Assembly: GCF_041053105.1 (NCBI RefSeq)
Contig: NZ_CP163444.1
Coordinates: forward strand, 2,976,001-3,040,000
DNA length: 64,000 nt
Reading direction: 5' to 3'
Origin: Streptomyces sp. R44
Lineage (GTDB): Bacteria; Actinomycetota; Actinomycetes; Streptomycetales; Streptomycetaceae
Under the pieces are notes generated by a model. The model ran no database searches. It was not told the origin of the DNA and saw nothing but the letters and a program-made list of their open reading frames with translations. How positions within the stretch are numbered: position 1 is the first letter of the stretch; every line of letters begins with the position of its first letter. A program made the translations under genes and the position numbers. Positions 43,310-52,100 of the stretch are shown here, in pieces.

Positions 43310-43386
43310 TGGTCGGGGTGGCGGGATTTGAACCCACGGCCTTCCGCTCCCAAAGCGGACGCGCTACCAAGCTGCGCCACACCCCG
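43310..43386 (-). tRNA. tRNA-Pro (anticodon TGG)
   Basis: Acceptor arm CGGGGTG/CACCCCG, anticodon arm TCCGC-TTTGGGA-GCGGA with anticodon TGG, T arm GTGGG-TTCAAAT-CCCGC. The 3' CCA is encoded (43310-43312); without it the gene spans 43313-43386. Confidence 0.97.
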
Positions 43387-43518
43387 TCGGTGCGACACGT
43401 AGGGTACATGGACGGGGACTGTGCGGCGCCCCCTGTTTTCCGGGTGTGCGCGATACGCCCCTGACCGGCTACCATGCTCCTCGTGCCGCGGTCCTCGGGA
43501 CCTGCGGCGCGATGCTGT

Positions 43519-43592
43519 GCGGGTGTAGCTCAATGGTAGAGCACTAGTCTTCCAAACTAGCTACGCGGGTTCGATTCCCGTCACCCGCTCCA
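43519..43592 (+). tRNA. tRNA-Gly (anticodon TCC)
   Basis: Acceptor arm GCGGGTG/CACCCGC, D arm with GTAGCTCAATGGTAGAGC, anticodon arm CTAGT-CTTCCAA-ACTAG with anticodon TCC, T arm GCGGG-TTCGATT-CCCGT. CCA is encoded (43590-43592). It is divergent from the tRNA-Pro gene. Confidence 0.97.
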
Positions 43593-43598
43593 ACAGGC

Positions 43599-43635
43599 CC
43601 ACGGCCCGGTCCGCTTCTCGCGGACCGGGCCGTGG
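43599..43635 (+). terminator. Terminator after tRNA-Gly
   Basis: A perfect 16-bp stem (43599-43614 with 43620-43635) with a TTCTC loop, starting 6 bp after CCA. Confidence 0.85.
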
Positions 43636-43751
43636 TCGTTTCCCGGTCACGTCTGGCGCGGACCCCTCTGTTCCGCCGTTATTTCCGCGCGCACGCGCCC
43701 TGCCCGGGGATACGTTCCCGCCGTTGATCAACGGATCCGGGGAGGGAACAC

Positions 43752-45317
43752 ATGGAGAAGAAGAGAAGACCCGCCGTGGTGGCCGCGCTGGCGCTGGCCT
43801 GTGCGGCCGGGCTGCTGGGCGGCGGGACCGCGCGGGCGGCGGAATTCCCGTACACGCCGGCCGAGCCGACGCTCTGGCCGGGCGGGTGCGCGACGGCCGG
43901 CGAGCTGCCGTGGGTGGGGAACAACGACCTGAGCCTGTCCGTGAAGGCGGCGGGCGACGGCGACGGGGCGCTCGTGAACACCCGTTTCCAGCTGTGGAAG
44001 CAGGGCGAGGAGGCGGCTCCCGCGGTCGACGTGCTCGTCGCCACGGTCCCCGGGTCGACGGCGCGGCTCCAGGTGCTGCGGGCGCAGGTCCCGCAGGAGG
44101 GGCCCTACTGGTGGCAGGCCCGTATCGAGGGGGCCACGGGGGCCTCGGCGTGGACCGCGCCCTGTGGATTCAGGACCGACCAGATGGCTCCCGAGACTCC
44201 CGCGGTCACGTTCACGGACTCCGAGCAGTACCCGCAGGGGGCGCCTTCCGGGGTCACCCGGACGGTGCGGTTCAGCCTGCCTCCGGGCACCGAGGCCAAG
44301 GGCTTCTGCTTCAACCCCGAGCGGGAGATCGGGGTGTCCGAGAACGGCTGCGACAGCCAGTGGGTGCCCGTGGAGGCGGACGGGACCGCGACCGCCACCT
44401 TCGTCTCGCCCGAGCGCACCGGACCCGCGACGCTCTATGCCCGGACGGTGGACCGGGCGGGCAACATCTCCCCGACGGCATACGGGTACTACAAGGTCGC
44501 GTACCCCTTCATCGAGCCGTTCGGCGACTACGACAGTGACGGTCGCCCCGATCTGCTCGGCGTCGACGCGGCGGGCCGCCTGACGCTGCTCGCGGGCCGG
44601 GAGGGCGGCGGCTTCGCGGCGCCGACCGCGGCCGACGCCCGGGACTGGACGAACACCCGTGTGGCGCGGGCCGGCTGGCTGCTCAACCGGTACGGGCCGC
44701 AGCAGGCGAACGACGTCCGCAACGACCTCGTGGCGCTGCGGGACGGGAAGCTGTTCGCGTACCCGGGCGACGGCGAGGGCGGCTTCGGGGAGCCGGTGGA
44801 GATCACCGGGTTCGACTGGTCCGGTGTCACCCGGTTCGCGGTCAGCCGCCAGGACTACGGTTCCCCGGGCCTGGTCGCCGTGCAGAACGGCCGGTTGCTC
44901 TACTTCACCGTGTACTCCAGCTGGCAGGGCATCCACGTCTCCGAGCCGACGGTCCTCGCCGCGAGCGGCTGGGGAACGAAGGAGCTCGTCGCCTCGGACA
45001 CCACCCCGAACGCCCTCCTGGGTGCGTTCTGGGCGCGTGACACCCGCAGCGGCGCGCTGGAGTACTTCGGCGTCGACTACGGCACGGACGCTCCACAGCA
45101 GCTGGTCGCACCCGTGACGGTCGCTGCCTCGGGCTTCAGTGCCCGGCAGGTGCCCTCGCTGGTCGCCGTCGGGGACCTGACCGAGGACGGGCGGATCGAC
45201 CTGGTCACCGGTGACCGGCAGGGCGCGCTCGCGCTGCGACCGGTGGGCGAGGACGGGGCTCCGGGCGCCGCCCAGGCCGTCCAGGGCGCGGTGCCGGCCG
45301 GGACGCGGCTGTTCTGA
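43752..45317 (+). CDS. Secreted FG-GAP/VCBS-repeat protein
   Basis: 521 residues. A signal peptide (KKRRPAVVAALALACAAGLLGG, cut near ARAA at about 33) leads into an Ig-like domain region (about 34-250) with several Cys, then a beta-propeller-like half (about 255-510). FG-GAP/VCBS calcium motifs are visible at FGDYDSDGRPDLLGVD and VGDLTEDGRIDLVTGD. Such proteins are exported and often bind sugars or proteins, but no enzyme domain is visible. It stands alone with its own ribosome-binding site (GGGAGGGAA region) and a terminator. Confidence 0.85.
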   Translation: MEKKRRPAVVAALALACAAGLLGGGTARAAEFPYTPAEPTLWPGGCATAGELPWVGNNDLSLSVKAAGDGDGALVNTRFQLWKQGEEAAPAVDVLVATVPGSTARLQVLRAQVPQEGPYWWQARIEGATGASAWTAPCGFRTDQMAPETPAVTFTDSEQYPQGAPSGVTRTVRFSLPPGTEAKGFCFNPEREIGVSENGCDSQWVPVEADGTATATFVSPERTGPATLYARTVDRAGNISPTAYGYYKVAYPFIEPFGDYDSDGRPDLLGVDAAGRLTLLAGREGGGFAAPTAADARDWTNTRVARAGWLLNRYGPQQANDVRNDLVALRDGKLFAYPGDGEGGFGEPVEITGFDWSGVTRFAVSRQDYGSPGLVAVQNGRLLYFTVYSSWQGIHVSEPTVLAASGWGTKELVASDTTPNALLGAFWARDTRSGALEYFGVDYGTDAPQQLVAPVTVAASGFSARQVPSLVAVGDLTEDGRIDLVTGDRQGALALRPVGEDGAPGAAQAVQGAVPAGTRLF

Positions 45318-45333
45318 CCCGACCGGTCTCACG

Positions 45334-45369
45334 CGAAGGGCCCCCGCCGGTCTCGGCGGGGGCCCTTCG
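45334..45369. terminator. Bidirectional terminator after the FG-GAP gene
   Basis: A perfect 15-bp stem (45334-45348 with 45355-45369) with a 6-nt loop, between convergent genes. Confidence 0.88.
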
Positions 45370-45390
45370 TCGTACGCGCGGCACGCCCGC

Positions 45391-45585
45391 TCAGAACTTT
45401 ATGGCGGCGATCGTCTGCGTTATCGAGTCCAGGAAGCGCTGGATGTCGTCGGCCATGCCGGTGGAGGCGAGGAAGAAGCCGAAGAGGACCGCGACCACGG
45501 CCGGGCCGCCCTTGAGGTTCCCCCCGCGGATCAGCACCACCAGGATGATTGCCAACAGCAACACCACAGACAGTGAAATGGCCAC
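45391..45585 (-). CDS. Small two-helix membrane protein, unknown function
   Basis: 64 residues from a GTG. Helix 1 is VVLLLAIILVVLI; then RGGNLKGGP; helix 2 is AVVAVLFGFFLAST; then a short amphipathic tail, GMADDIQRFLDSIT. The length, hydrophobic pattern and clean codon use support a real gene. I recognise no domain. It is separated from the phosphatase gene by 137 bp of relatively GC-poor DNA. Confidence 0.72.
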   Translation of the reverse strand: MAISLSVVLLLAIILVVLIRGGNLKGGPAVVAVLFGFFLASTGMADDIQRFLDSITQTIAAIKF

Positions 45586-45722
45586 AACTGATCACACCCT
45601 TGGTCGGTCCCACCTTGCCCACCAGGGAGCCCCTGTCTCGGAACACCCCCCGCTGTCTCCATCGTGCCACCAACCCCCCTGCCCTGGCTGCCGGGTGACG
45701 AATCGTCGTGCAGAAGATCACG

Positions 45723-46868
45723 TCAGGCGGGGCGGGAGAGGAGCAGCAGGGCCCGGTCGTCGTTGACGTCCTTGGCGACGGCTTCGATCAGGTGCCAGGC
45801 GACGCCCTCGAAGCCCTCGGCGACGCAGCGGTCGGCCTCGCCGGTCAGGCGGTCGATGCCCTCGGCGATGTCCCGGTCGGCGGCCTCCACCAGGCCGTCG
45901 GTGAAGAGCATCAGGACGTCGCCGGGCCGCAGCGAGCCCTTGACCGGGTGGAACTCCGCCCCGTCGTAGACGCCGAGGAGGGGCCCGTCGGCGGCCTTCT
46001 CCTCCCAGCGGCCGCTGCCCGCGTGGAGCTGGAGGGCGGGCAGATGGCCGGCGGAGAAGAGCTCGTAGTCGCCGGACTCCAGGTCGAGGACGAGGTGGAT
46101 CGAGGTGGCGAAGCCCTCGTCCCAGTTCTGGCGGAGGAGGTAGCCGTTGGCCGCCGGGAGGAAGCCGTGCGGCGGGAGGGAGCCGAGGAGGCCGCCGAAG
46201 GCGCCGGAGAGCAGCAGGGAGCGGGAGGCCGCGTCCATGCCCTTGCCGGACACGTCGGTGAGGACGACCTCCAGGGTGCGTCCGCCGTGGGTGCGGGCGG
46301 CGACGACGAAGTCGCCCGAGAAGGACTGGCCGCCGGCCGGGCGCAGTGCCATCTCGCGGTGCCAGCCCTGGGGGAGCCGGGGCAGGGCGCTCTGGACGCG
46401 GATGCGCTCGCGCAGGTCGAAGAGCATGGTGCCGCCGCGCCGCCAGGGCACGCCGACCCGGGCCCGGAACTGGGCGATGAGCAGCCCGAAGAGTCCGCAG
46501 GCGGCGACGACCAGGACGGTGCCGGGGGTGACCCTGGCGGGGCCCTGGGTGTACGGGCCGAGGACGACGGACTCGACGATGAGGGCGCCGGCGGCCGCCG
46601 CGTACAGACCGAGCAGGCTGGCGGGGCGGAGCAGCAGGCCGCCGGCCACGATGGGCAGGACGAGGGCGGCGGGGGCGCACCAGACGGGGTCGAGGAGGGT
46701 CCCGCACGCGATGGCGGGGATCATCAGGAGGAGTCCGGCGAAGGCGAGCCAGTCGGCGCCGTCGCCGCGGAAGTAGTCGACGGCGGATCTGCGCAGCGCG
46801 ACGCGGGCCCGGCGCACGCGCCTGCGTGTCCGGGCCGCGTACGTGTTCACTCCGGCGCGCTGTCCCAT
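45723..46868 (-). CDS. PP2C/SpoIIE-type membrane phosphatase
   Basis: 381 residues. The N-terminal third has four to five membrane helices (LAFAGLLLMIPAIACG onward to VLVVAACGLFGLLIAQF). The C-terminal domain is SpoIIE-type PP2C: GQSFSGDFVVA (Gly-Asp metal site), VLTDVSGKGMDAA, FSAGHLPALQL and VLMLFTDGLVEA. It probably dephosphorylates an anti-anti-sigma factor, but no such partner is adjacent, so its pathway is unknown. The Gly-Asp near SFSGDF replaces the usual GGDYYD. Divergent from the Eis-like gene. Confidence 0.9.
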   Translation of the reverse strand: MGQRAGVNTYAARTRRRVRRARVALRRSAVDYFRGDGADWLAFAGLLLMIPAIACGTLLDPVWCAPAALVLPIVAGGLLLRPASLLGLYAAAAGALIVESVVLGPYTQGPARVTPGTVLVVAACGLFGLLIAQFRARVGVPWRRGGTMLFDLRERIRVQSALPRLPQGWHREMALRPAGGQSFSGDFVVAARTHGGRTLEVVLTDVSGKGMDAASRSLLLSGAFGGLLGSLPPHGFLPAANGYLLRQNWDEGFATSIHLVLDLESGDYELFSAGHLPALQLHAGSGRWEEKAADGPLLGVYDGAEFHPVKGSLRPGDVLMLFTDGLVEAADRDIAEGIDRLTGEADRCVAEGFEGVAWHLIEAVAKDVNDDRALLLLSRPA

Positions 46869-46975
46869 TGGCCTGGACCCTATCCATCTCGTCGGACATC
46901 GTGCAGGGGTACCCCAGGTGACAATGTGCGTGAAATCGGGTCGCCCCGGGCGCGTGCCGCTGATATCGATGGCAT

Positions 46976-48205
46976 ATGACGACTGAACTGCGGGTTCTCG
47001 ACCCGTCGGAGTGGGACCGCTGGTACGGGGTGCTGGAGCTCGCGTTCGGAGGCGTGCCGGAGGCGCCGGAGGAGCGGCAGCTGTGGCGTGATCTGACCGA
47101 GTTCGACCGTTCCCTGGGTGCTTGGGACGGTGAGCTGTGCGTGGGTACGGCGGGGGCGTTCAGCTTTCTGCTCACGGTGCCGGGCGGGGCGTCGGTCCCG
47201 GCGGCCGGGGTCACGATGGTGAGCGTGGCGGGGACGCACCGGCGGCGCGGGATCCTGACCTCGATGATGCGGCGGCAGCTGGACGACCTGCGGGCGGCGG
47301 GCGAGTGCCTGGCGGTGCTCACGGCCTCGGAGCCGGCGATCTACGGGCGGTTCGGCTACGGCGTCGGCTCGTACGCGACGAAGGCCACCATCGACACGAA
47401 CCGGGTGCGGCTCGCCGTGCCGGAGGGTGTGGAAGGGGTCTCCCTGCGCCGGGCCGACCTGAGGGAGTCCTCCGCGGCCTGCGAGGCGGTGTACGCGAAG
47501 CTCGTGCCGGCGCGGCCCGGGATGCTCGCGCGGCGGCCCGGATGGGAGCGGCTGCCGCTGCTCGACCCGGCGGGCGACCGGGAGGGCGCGTCGCCGCGGC
47601 TCTGCGTGCTCGCGGAGCGGGACGGGGACGTCGTGGGCTTCGCGCACTACGCGGTCAAGGTGGACTGGTCCTCCGCGGGGGCCGACGGGTCCGTGGGCGT
47701 GCACCAGGTGATGGGACTCGATCCGGTGGCCGAGGCGGCGCTGTGGCGGTTCCTCTGCTCGGTGGACCTGACCTCGTCGGTACGGGTCCACAGCCGGCCC
47801 GTGGACGACGGCTGGCAGCACCTGGTGAGCGACGTACGGCGGTGCGAGCCGACGCTCCGGGACGTGCTGCACGTGCGGCTCGTGGAGGTGGGCGCGGCGC
47901 TGGAGGCGCGCACGTATCAGGCGCCGGTGGACGTGGTGTTCGAGGTGGAGGACGCGTTCTGTCCGTGGAACGCGGGGCGGTGGCGGCTCACGGGGGACGC
48001 GAAGGGGGCGGTCTGTGTCCGTACCGGAGACGCGCCCGATCTCGCGCTGACCGTGCGAGAGTTGGGGGCGGCGTACCTGGGCGGGACCTCGCTGGTGTCG
48101 CTGGCGGCGGCCGGGCGGGTGCGGGAGCTGCGCGAGGGGGCGCTGGTCGAGGCGTCCGTGGCTTTCGGGTCCCCCGTCGCGCCGTGGTTGCCGCACGGGT
48201 TCTAG
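46976..48205 (+). CDS. Eis-like GNAT N-acetyltransferase
   Basis: 409 residues. The tandem-GNAT part has VTMVSVAGTHRRRGILTSMM (acetyl-CoA loop, about 83-102) and ASEPAIYGRFGYG, typical of Eis. A sterol-carrier-like C-terminal domain follows, ending with a free carboxyl Phe (LPHGF), which is catalytic in this family. Eis proteins acetylate amines, including aminoglycosides; the natural substrate here is unknown. Its stop lies 10 bp from the convergent nei-like gene. Confidence 0.92.
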   Translation: MTTELRVLDPSEWDRWYGVLELAFGGVPEAPEERQLWRDLTEFDRSLGAWDGELCVGTAGAFSFLLTVPGGASVPAAGVTMVSVAGTHRRRGILTSMMRRQLDDLRAAGECLAVLTASEPAIYGRFGYGVGSYATKATIDTNRVRLAVPEGVEGVSLRRADLRESSAACEAVYAKLVPARPGMLARRPGWERLPLLDPAGDREGASPRLCVLAERDGDVVGFAHYAVKVDWSSAGADGSVGVHQVMGLDPVAEAALWRFLCSVDLTSSVRVHSRPVDDGWQHLVSDVRRCEPTLRDVLHVRLVEVGAALEARTYQAPVDVVFEVEDAFCPWNAGRWRLTGDAKGAVCVRTGDAPDLALTVRELGAAYLGGTSLVSLAAAGRVRELREGALVEASVAFGSPVAPWLPHGF

Positions 48206-48215
48206 GAGCCAGGAG

Positions 48216-49025
48216 CTAGGCGCTCTGGCAGCGCGGGCACCAGAAGAGGTTGCGGCCGGCGAGGTCGGCCGTGCGGATCTCGTCGCCGCAGATGTGGCAG
48301 GGCATCTGGGCTCGGCGGTAGACGTAGACCTCGCCGCCGTGGTCGTCCACGCGGGGCGGGCGGCCCATGGCCTCGGGGGTGTGTTCGGGGCGGACCGTGT
48401 CGATGCGGTTGAGGCGGACGCCTTCGCGCATGAGGACCGCCAGGTCCTCCCAGATCGCGTTCCACTCCCCCGCCGCGAGGTCCCTGCCCGCGCGGTACGG
48501 GTCGATGCCGTGCCGGAAGAGGACCTCGGCGCGGTAGACGTTGCCGACGCCGGCGATGACCTTCTGGTCCATGAGGAGGGCGGCGACGGTCGTGCGGGAC
48601 TTCGAGATCCGGTGCCAGGCCCTCGTCCGGTCGTCGTCCTCGCGGAGCGGGTCCGGGCCGAGGCGGGCGTGTATCGCCTGCTTCTCGGCGTCCGTGATCA
48701 GGGCGCAGGTGGTGGGTCCGCGCAGGTCCACGTACGAGTCGGGGTTCGCGAGGCGCAGCCGGACGGTGTCCGTGGGCGGCGGGACCGGGGCGTCGCCGAA
48801 GTTCACCTTCCCGAAGAGGCCCAGGTGGATGTGGATCCATTCCTCGCCGGGGAAGCCCAGGAAGAGGTGCTTTCCGTGGGCCTCCGTCGTCTCCAGGGTC
48901 GTCCCGTCGAGCAGGGCCGCCGAGTCGGCGAACTTGCCCTGGGGGCTGGAGACGCGCACGGGCCGGCCGCCGAACCGCTCGCGGTGGTCGGCGGCCAGCC
49001 GGTGGATGGTGTGCCCCTCGGGCAT
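48216..49025 (-). CDS. Fpg/Nei family DNA glycosylase
   Basis: 269 residues. MPEGHTIHRLA gives the catalytic Pro2/Glu3. The helix-two-turn-helix has KVIAGVGNVYRAEVLF. The zinc finger uses CHIC and CPRC, 16 residues apart. It removes oxidised bases and nicks the strand. The MPEGHT start and HIHLGLFGK place it with Nei-type (endonuclease VIII) proteins rather than MutM. Translationally coupled to rpiB by TGATG at 49023-49027. Confidence 0.93.
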   Translation of the reverse strand: MPEGHTIHRLAADHRERFGGRPVRVSSPQGKFADSAALLDGTTLETTEAHGKHLFLGFPGEEWIHIHLGLFGKVNFGDAPVPPPTDTVRLRLANPDSYVDLRGPTTCALITDAEKQAIHARLGPDPLREDDDRTRAWHRISKSRTTVAALLMDQKVIAGVGNVYRAEVLFRHGIDPYRAGRDLAAGEWNAIWEDLAVLMREGVRLNRIDTVRPEHTPEAMGRPPRVDDHGGEVYVYRRAQMPCHICGDEIRTADLAGRNLFWCPRCQSA

Positions 49026-49519
49026 CAGGCGGTCGGCTCCTGCGGGTGGTGCGCGGGGATCGGGGGGAGCTCGCCGGTGGTCTCGTACTTCGACAGCATG
49101 TCGATCCGGCGGGTGTGACGCTCGTCACCGGAGTACGGGGTGTTCAGGAAGATCTCGACGAACTTGGTCGCCTCTTCCTGGGTGTGCATCCGGCCACCGA
49201 CGGAGATCACGTTGGCGTTGTTGTGCTCGCGGCCGAGGGCGGCGGTCTGCTCGCTCCAGGCGAGGGCGGCGCGCACCCCCTTCACCTTGTTCGCGGCGAT
49301 CTGCTCGCCGTTGCCGGAGCCGCCGATGACGATGCCCAGGCTGTCCGGGTCCGCGGCCGTCTTCTCGGCGGCACGCAGGCAGAACGGCGGGTAGTCGTCG
49401 AGGGCGTCGTAGATGTGGGGACCGCAGTCGACGGGCTCGTGGCCGTGTGCCGTGAGCCACTCGACGAGGTGGTTCTTTAGTTCAAAGCCGGCGTGGTCGG
49501 AACCGATATAGACGCGCAT
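49025..49519 (-). CDS. rpiB: Ribose-5-phosphate isomerase B
   Basis: 164 residues, ATG start. MRVYIGSDHAGFELKNHL is the N-terminal signature and IVIGGSGNGEQIAANKVKG the phosphate-binding loop. It contains the actinobacterial-type Glu in NGEQ, where Escherichia coli RpiB has a Cys, as in the mycobacterial enzyme. It interconverts ribose-5-P and ribulose-5-P in the pentose pathway. Forms an overlapping pair with the glycosylase gene. Confidence 0.95.
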   Translation of the reverse strand: MRVYIGSDHAGFELKNHLVEWLTAHGHEPVDCGPHIYDALDDYPPFCLRAAEKTAADPDSLGIVIGGSGNGEQIAANKVKGVRAALAWSEQTAALGREHNNANVISVGGRMHTQEEATKFVEIFLNTPYSGDERHTRRIDMLSKYETTGELPPIPAHHPQEPTA

Positions 49520-49668
49520 GATGCCGAGTGTGGCACGTCAGGGCCCGGGTAGCAGGCAGCGGGGTCGGGAGCTTCACCCGACCTGGTACGGACCTTCGAC
49601 TCTCGCGAGGTCGCCCGTACAACGATCCGGAATGAGGTCTTCCGATCATCCCTGTCCACAGTGTTGAA

Positions 49669-49691
49669 TGCTCGGGCTCGCGACCCGAGCA
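49669..49691. promoter_or_regulatory. 8-bp inverted repeat before the first permease gene
   Basis: TGCTCGGG-N7-CCCGAGCA ends 24 bp before the ATG. Possible operator or 5'UTR hairpin. Confidence 0.4.
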
Positions 49692-49715
49692 GCCCCCACA
49701 CACAAGGAAGCGTCG

Positions 49716-51170
49716 ATGAACACGCAACCGACCCTGACGAAGGACGGCCAGGAGACCGGTACCACCGGGCCCGCGCAGTCCTCCGACGGCCTCAAGGCCG
49801 GGCTCAAGAACCGCCATCTGTCGATGATCGCGATCGGCGGCGTCATCGGCGCCGGTCTCTTCGTCGGCTCCGGTTCCGGCATCGCCGCGGCCGGCCCCGC
49901 CATCCTCCTCTCGTACGCGCTCGTCGGCGCCATGGTCGTCTTCGTGATGCGGATGCTCGGCGAGATGGCCGCCGCCCGGCCTGCCTCCGGCTCCTTCTCC
50001 ACCTACGCGGACCAGGCCCTGGGCCGCTGGGCCGGTTTCAGCATCGGCTGGCTGTACTGGTTCTTCTGGGTCGTCGTCCTCGCCGTCGAGGCCACCGCGG
50101 GCGCCAAGATCCTGGAGAGCTGGATCCCGGCCGTTCCGCAGTGGGGCTGGGCGCTCATCGTGATGGTGGTGCTCACCGCCACCAACCTGGGCTCCGTCGC
50201 CTCGTACGGCGAGTTCGAGTTCTGGTTCGCCGGCATCAAGGTCGTCGCCATCGGCGCCTTCGTCGTCATCGGTCTGCTCGCGGTCTTCGGCGTGCTGCCC
50301 GGCTCGGACAACCCGGGCGCCGGATTCGCGCACCTCACCGACAGCGGGGGCTTCTTCCCGATGGGTGCGGGCGCGGTCCTCACCGGTGTGCTGATGGTCG
50401 TCTTCTCGTTCATGGGCAGCGAGATCGTCACGCTCGCCGCCGGCGAGTCGGAGGACCCGCAGAAGGCCGTCACCAAGGCCACCAACAGCGTGATCTGGCG
50501 CATCGGCGTCTTCTACCTGGGCTCGATCTTCGTCGTCCTGACGCTGCTGCCGTGGAACGACAAGTCGATCGTCGACAAGGGCTCGTACGTCGCCGCCCTC
50601 GACTCCATCGGCATCCCGCACGCCGGCCAGATCATGAACGTGATCGTCCTGACGGCCGTCCTGTCCTGCCTGAACTCGGGCCTCTACACCGCCTCCCGCA
50701 TGGCGTTCTCGCTCGGCCGGCGCGGTGACGCGCCGAAGGCCTTCGCGCGGACCAACAAGCGGGGCGTGCCGACCGCCGCGATCCTCGGCTCGGTCGTCTT
50801 CGGCTTCGTCGCGGTCTTCTTCAACTACAAGTGGCCCGACACCGTCTTCGCCTTCCTGCTGAACTCCTCCGGCGCGGTCGCGCTCTTCGTCTGGCTGGTC
50901 ATCTGCGTGACCCAGCTGCGGATGCGCGGCATCATCCTGCGCGAGTCGCCGGAGAAGCTGGTCGTGAAGATGTGGCTGTTCCCGTACCTGACGTGGGCGA
51001 CGATCGCCATGATCGTCTCGGTGCTCGGCTACATGGTCTACGACGGCGGCAGCAACCGGGAGCAGGTCGTGCTGTCCCTGCTCGTCGCCGCGCTCGTGAT
51101 CGCGATCGCGCTGGTCCGCCAGCGGCTCGGCAAGAACACCACCCCCGCCGAGGAGCTCGAGCGCGTGTAG
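49716..51170 (+). CDS. Amino acid permease, APC family (copy 1)
   Basis: 484 residues, twelve membrane helices, from the ATG at 49716 with AAGGAAG upstream. Family motifs are NRHLSMIAIGGVIGAGLFVG (helix 1, unwound Gly motif), RMLGEMAAARPASGSF and ASYGEFEFWFAGIKV. The GabP/AnsP-like subfamily imports amino acids or GABA with protons; specificity cannot be read. It is a close relative of the genes at 52101 and 53601. Confidence 0.9.
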   Translation: MNTQPTLTKDGQETGTTGPAQSSDGLKAGLKNRHLSMIAIGGVIGAGLFVGSGSGIAAAGPAILLSYALVGAMVVFVMRMLGEMAAARPASGSFSTYADQALGRWAGFSIGWLYWFFWVVVLAVEATAGAKILESWIPAVPQWGWALIVMVVLTATNLGSVASYGEFEFWFAGIKVVAIGAFVVIGLLAVFGVLPGSDNPGAGFAHLTDSGGFFPMGAGAVLTGVLMVVFSFMGSEIVTLAAGESEDPQKAVTKATNSVIWRIGVFYLGSIFVVLTLLPWNDKSIVDKGSYVAALDSIGIPHAGQIMNVIVLTAVLSCLNSGLYTASRMAFSLGRRGDAPKAFARTNKRGVPTAAILGSVVFGFVAVFFNYKWPDTVFAFLLNSSGAVALFVWLVICVTQLRMRGIILRESPEKLVVKMWLFPYLTWATIAMIVSVLGYMVYDGGSNREQVVLSLLVAALVIAIALVRQRLGKNTTPAEELERV

Positions 51171-51196
51171 TCCGCTCGCCCTCCTCAGGGGTACGA

Positions 51197-51234
51197 AAGG
51201 GCCCCGCCACTCCCCAGGGAGCGGCGGGGCCCTT
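51197..51234. terminator. Bidirectional terminator between permease 1 and bioY
   Basis: A 12-bp stem (51197-51208 with 51223-51234) continues into an inner CTCCC-CA-GGGAG stem. Confidence 0.85.
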
Positions 51235-51252
51235 CGCGTACGGCTCCGGGGC

Positions 51253-51846
51253 TCAGCCCTTGCGGCCGACGAGCTTCCAGGCGGCCGGCAGGGCGCCCAT
51301 GGCGAGCGCGGCCTTGAGGGCGTCGCCGATGAGGAACGGCGTGAGGCCGGCGGCGACGGCCTGGCCGAGGGTCATGCCGGTGGCGAGGGCCAGGTACGGC
51401 ACGCCGACCGCGTAGATGAGGGCCGAGCCGAGCACCATCGCGCCGGCGGTGCGGAGCACGGAGCGGTCGGCGCCGCGGCGGGCGAGGGCGCCGACGACGG
51501 TCGAGGCGAGGAGCATGCCGAGGATGTAGCCGAAGGAGGGCATGCCGTAGCCCGAGGAGGCCTGCGCGAACCACGGGACGCCCGCCATGCCCGCGACCGC
51601 GTACAGGGCGAGGGCGAGGAAGCCGCGGCGGGCGCCGAGCGCGGTGCCGACGAGCAGGGCGGCGAAGGTCTGGCCGGAGACCGGGACCGGGGAGCCGGGG
51701 ACCGGGACCGAGATCTGCGCGGCGAGGCCGGTGAGGGCGGCGCCGCCGACGACCAGGGCGATGTCGCGGGCGCGACTCGCCGGGATGAGGTCGGCGAGGA
51801 CGGTGCCCGCCCGGAGGGAGCGGACGGGGGCGGCGGCGGTGCTCAT
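51253..51846 (-). CDS. bioY: BioY, substrate-binding membrane component of a biotin transporter
   Basis: 197 residues with six membrane helices. Signatures are ISVPVPGSPVPVSGQTFAAL and RRGFLALALYAVAGMAGVPWF. BioY can work alone or with an ECF energising module; no bioM/bioN genes are adjacent. The start is ATG 51846; the open frame continues upstream into low-complexity sequence. In the upstream gap, TGACGGT (51883-51889) and ACCGTCA (51913-51919) form a widely spaced inverted repeat that may be an operator. Confidence 0.93.
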   Translation of the reverse strand: MSTAAAPVRSLRAGTVLADLIPASRARDIALVVGGAALTGLAAQISVPVPGSPVPVSGQTFAALLVGTALGARRGFLALALYAVAGMAGVPWFAQASSGYGMPSFGYILGMLLASTVVGALARRGADRSVLRTAGAMVLGSALIYAVGVPYLALATGMTLGQAVAAGLTPFLIGDALKAALAMGALPAAWKLVGRKG

Positions 51847-52100
51847 CGGTACTCCGCGGGGGTGAGGGTGGGAGGGACAGGTTGACGGTATGCCAGGAGT
51901 GAACGACCGATCACCGTCAGCCGCCGACAAAGCGTGAGGCGAGCGCTTCATGGGGTTTCGACAAAGGAGGGATTTCATGCCTCGCGCCACGTGACCCTTG
52001 TCACTGGGAACTCCCTGGCAGACGTCCCTTTTGCGTCAGAGGAAGGTCAGCGGAGAGACTGTGGAGTCTCCATAAACTGTCAGAGAGCACGAGCCCCCCT

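Noticed and set aside
43310..43592. Integration site in the tRNA genes
   Set aside because: Both tRNA genes are complete, and I see no integrase, repeated tRNA end or foreign base composition nearby.
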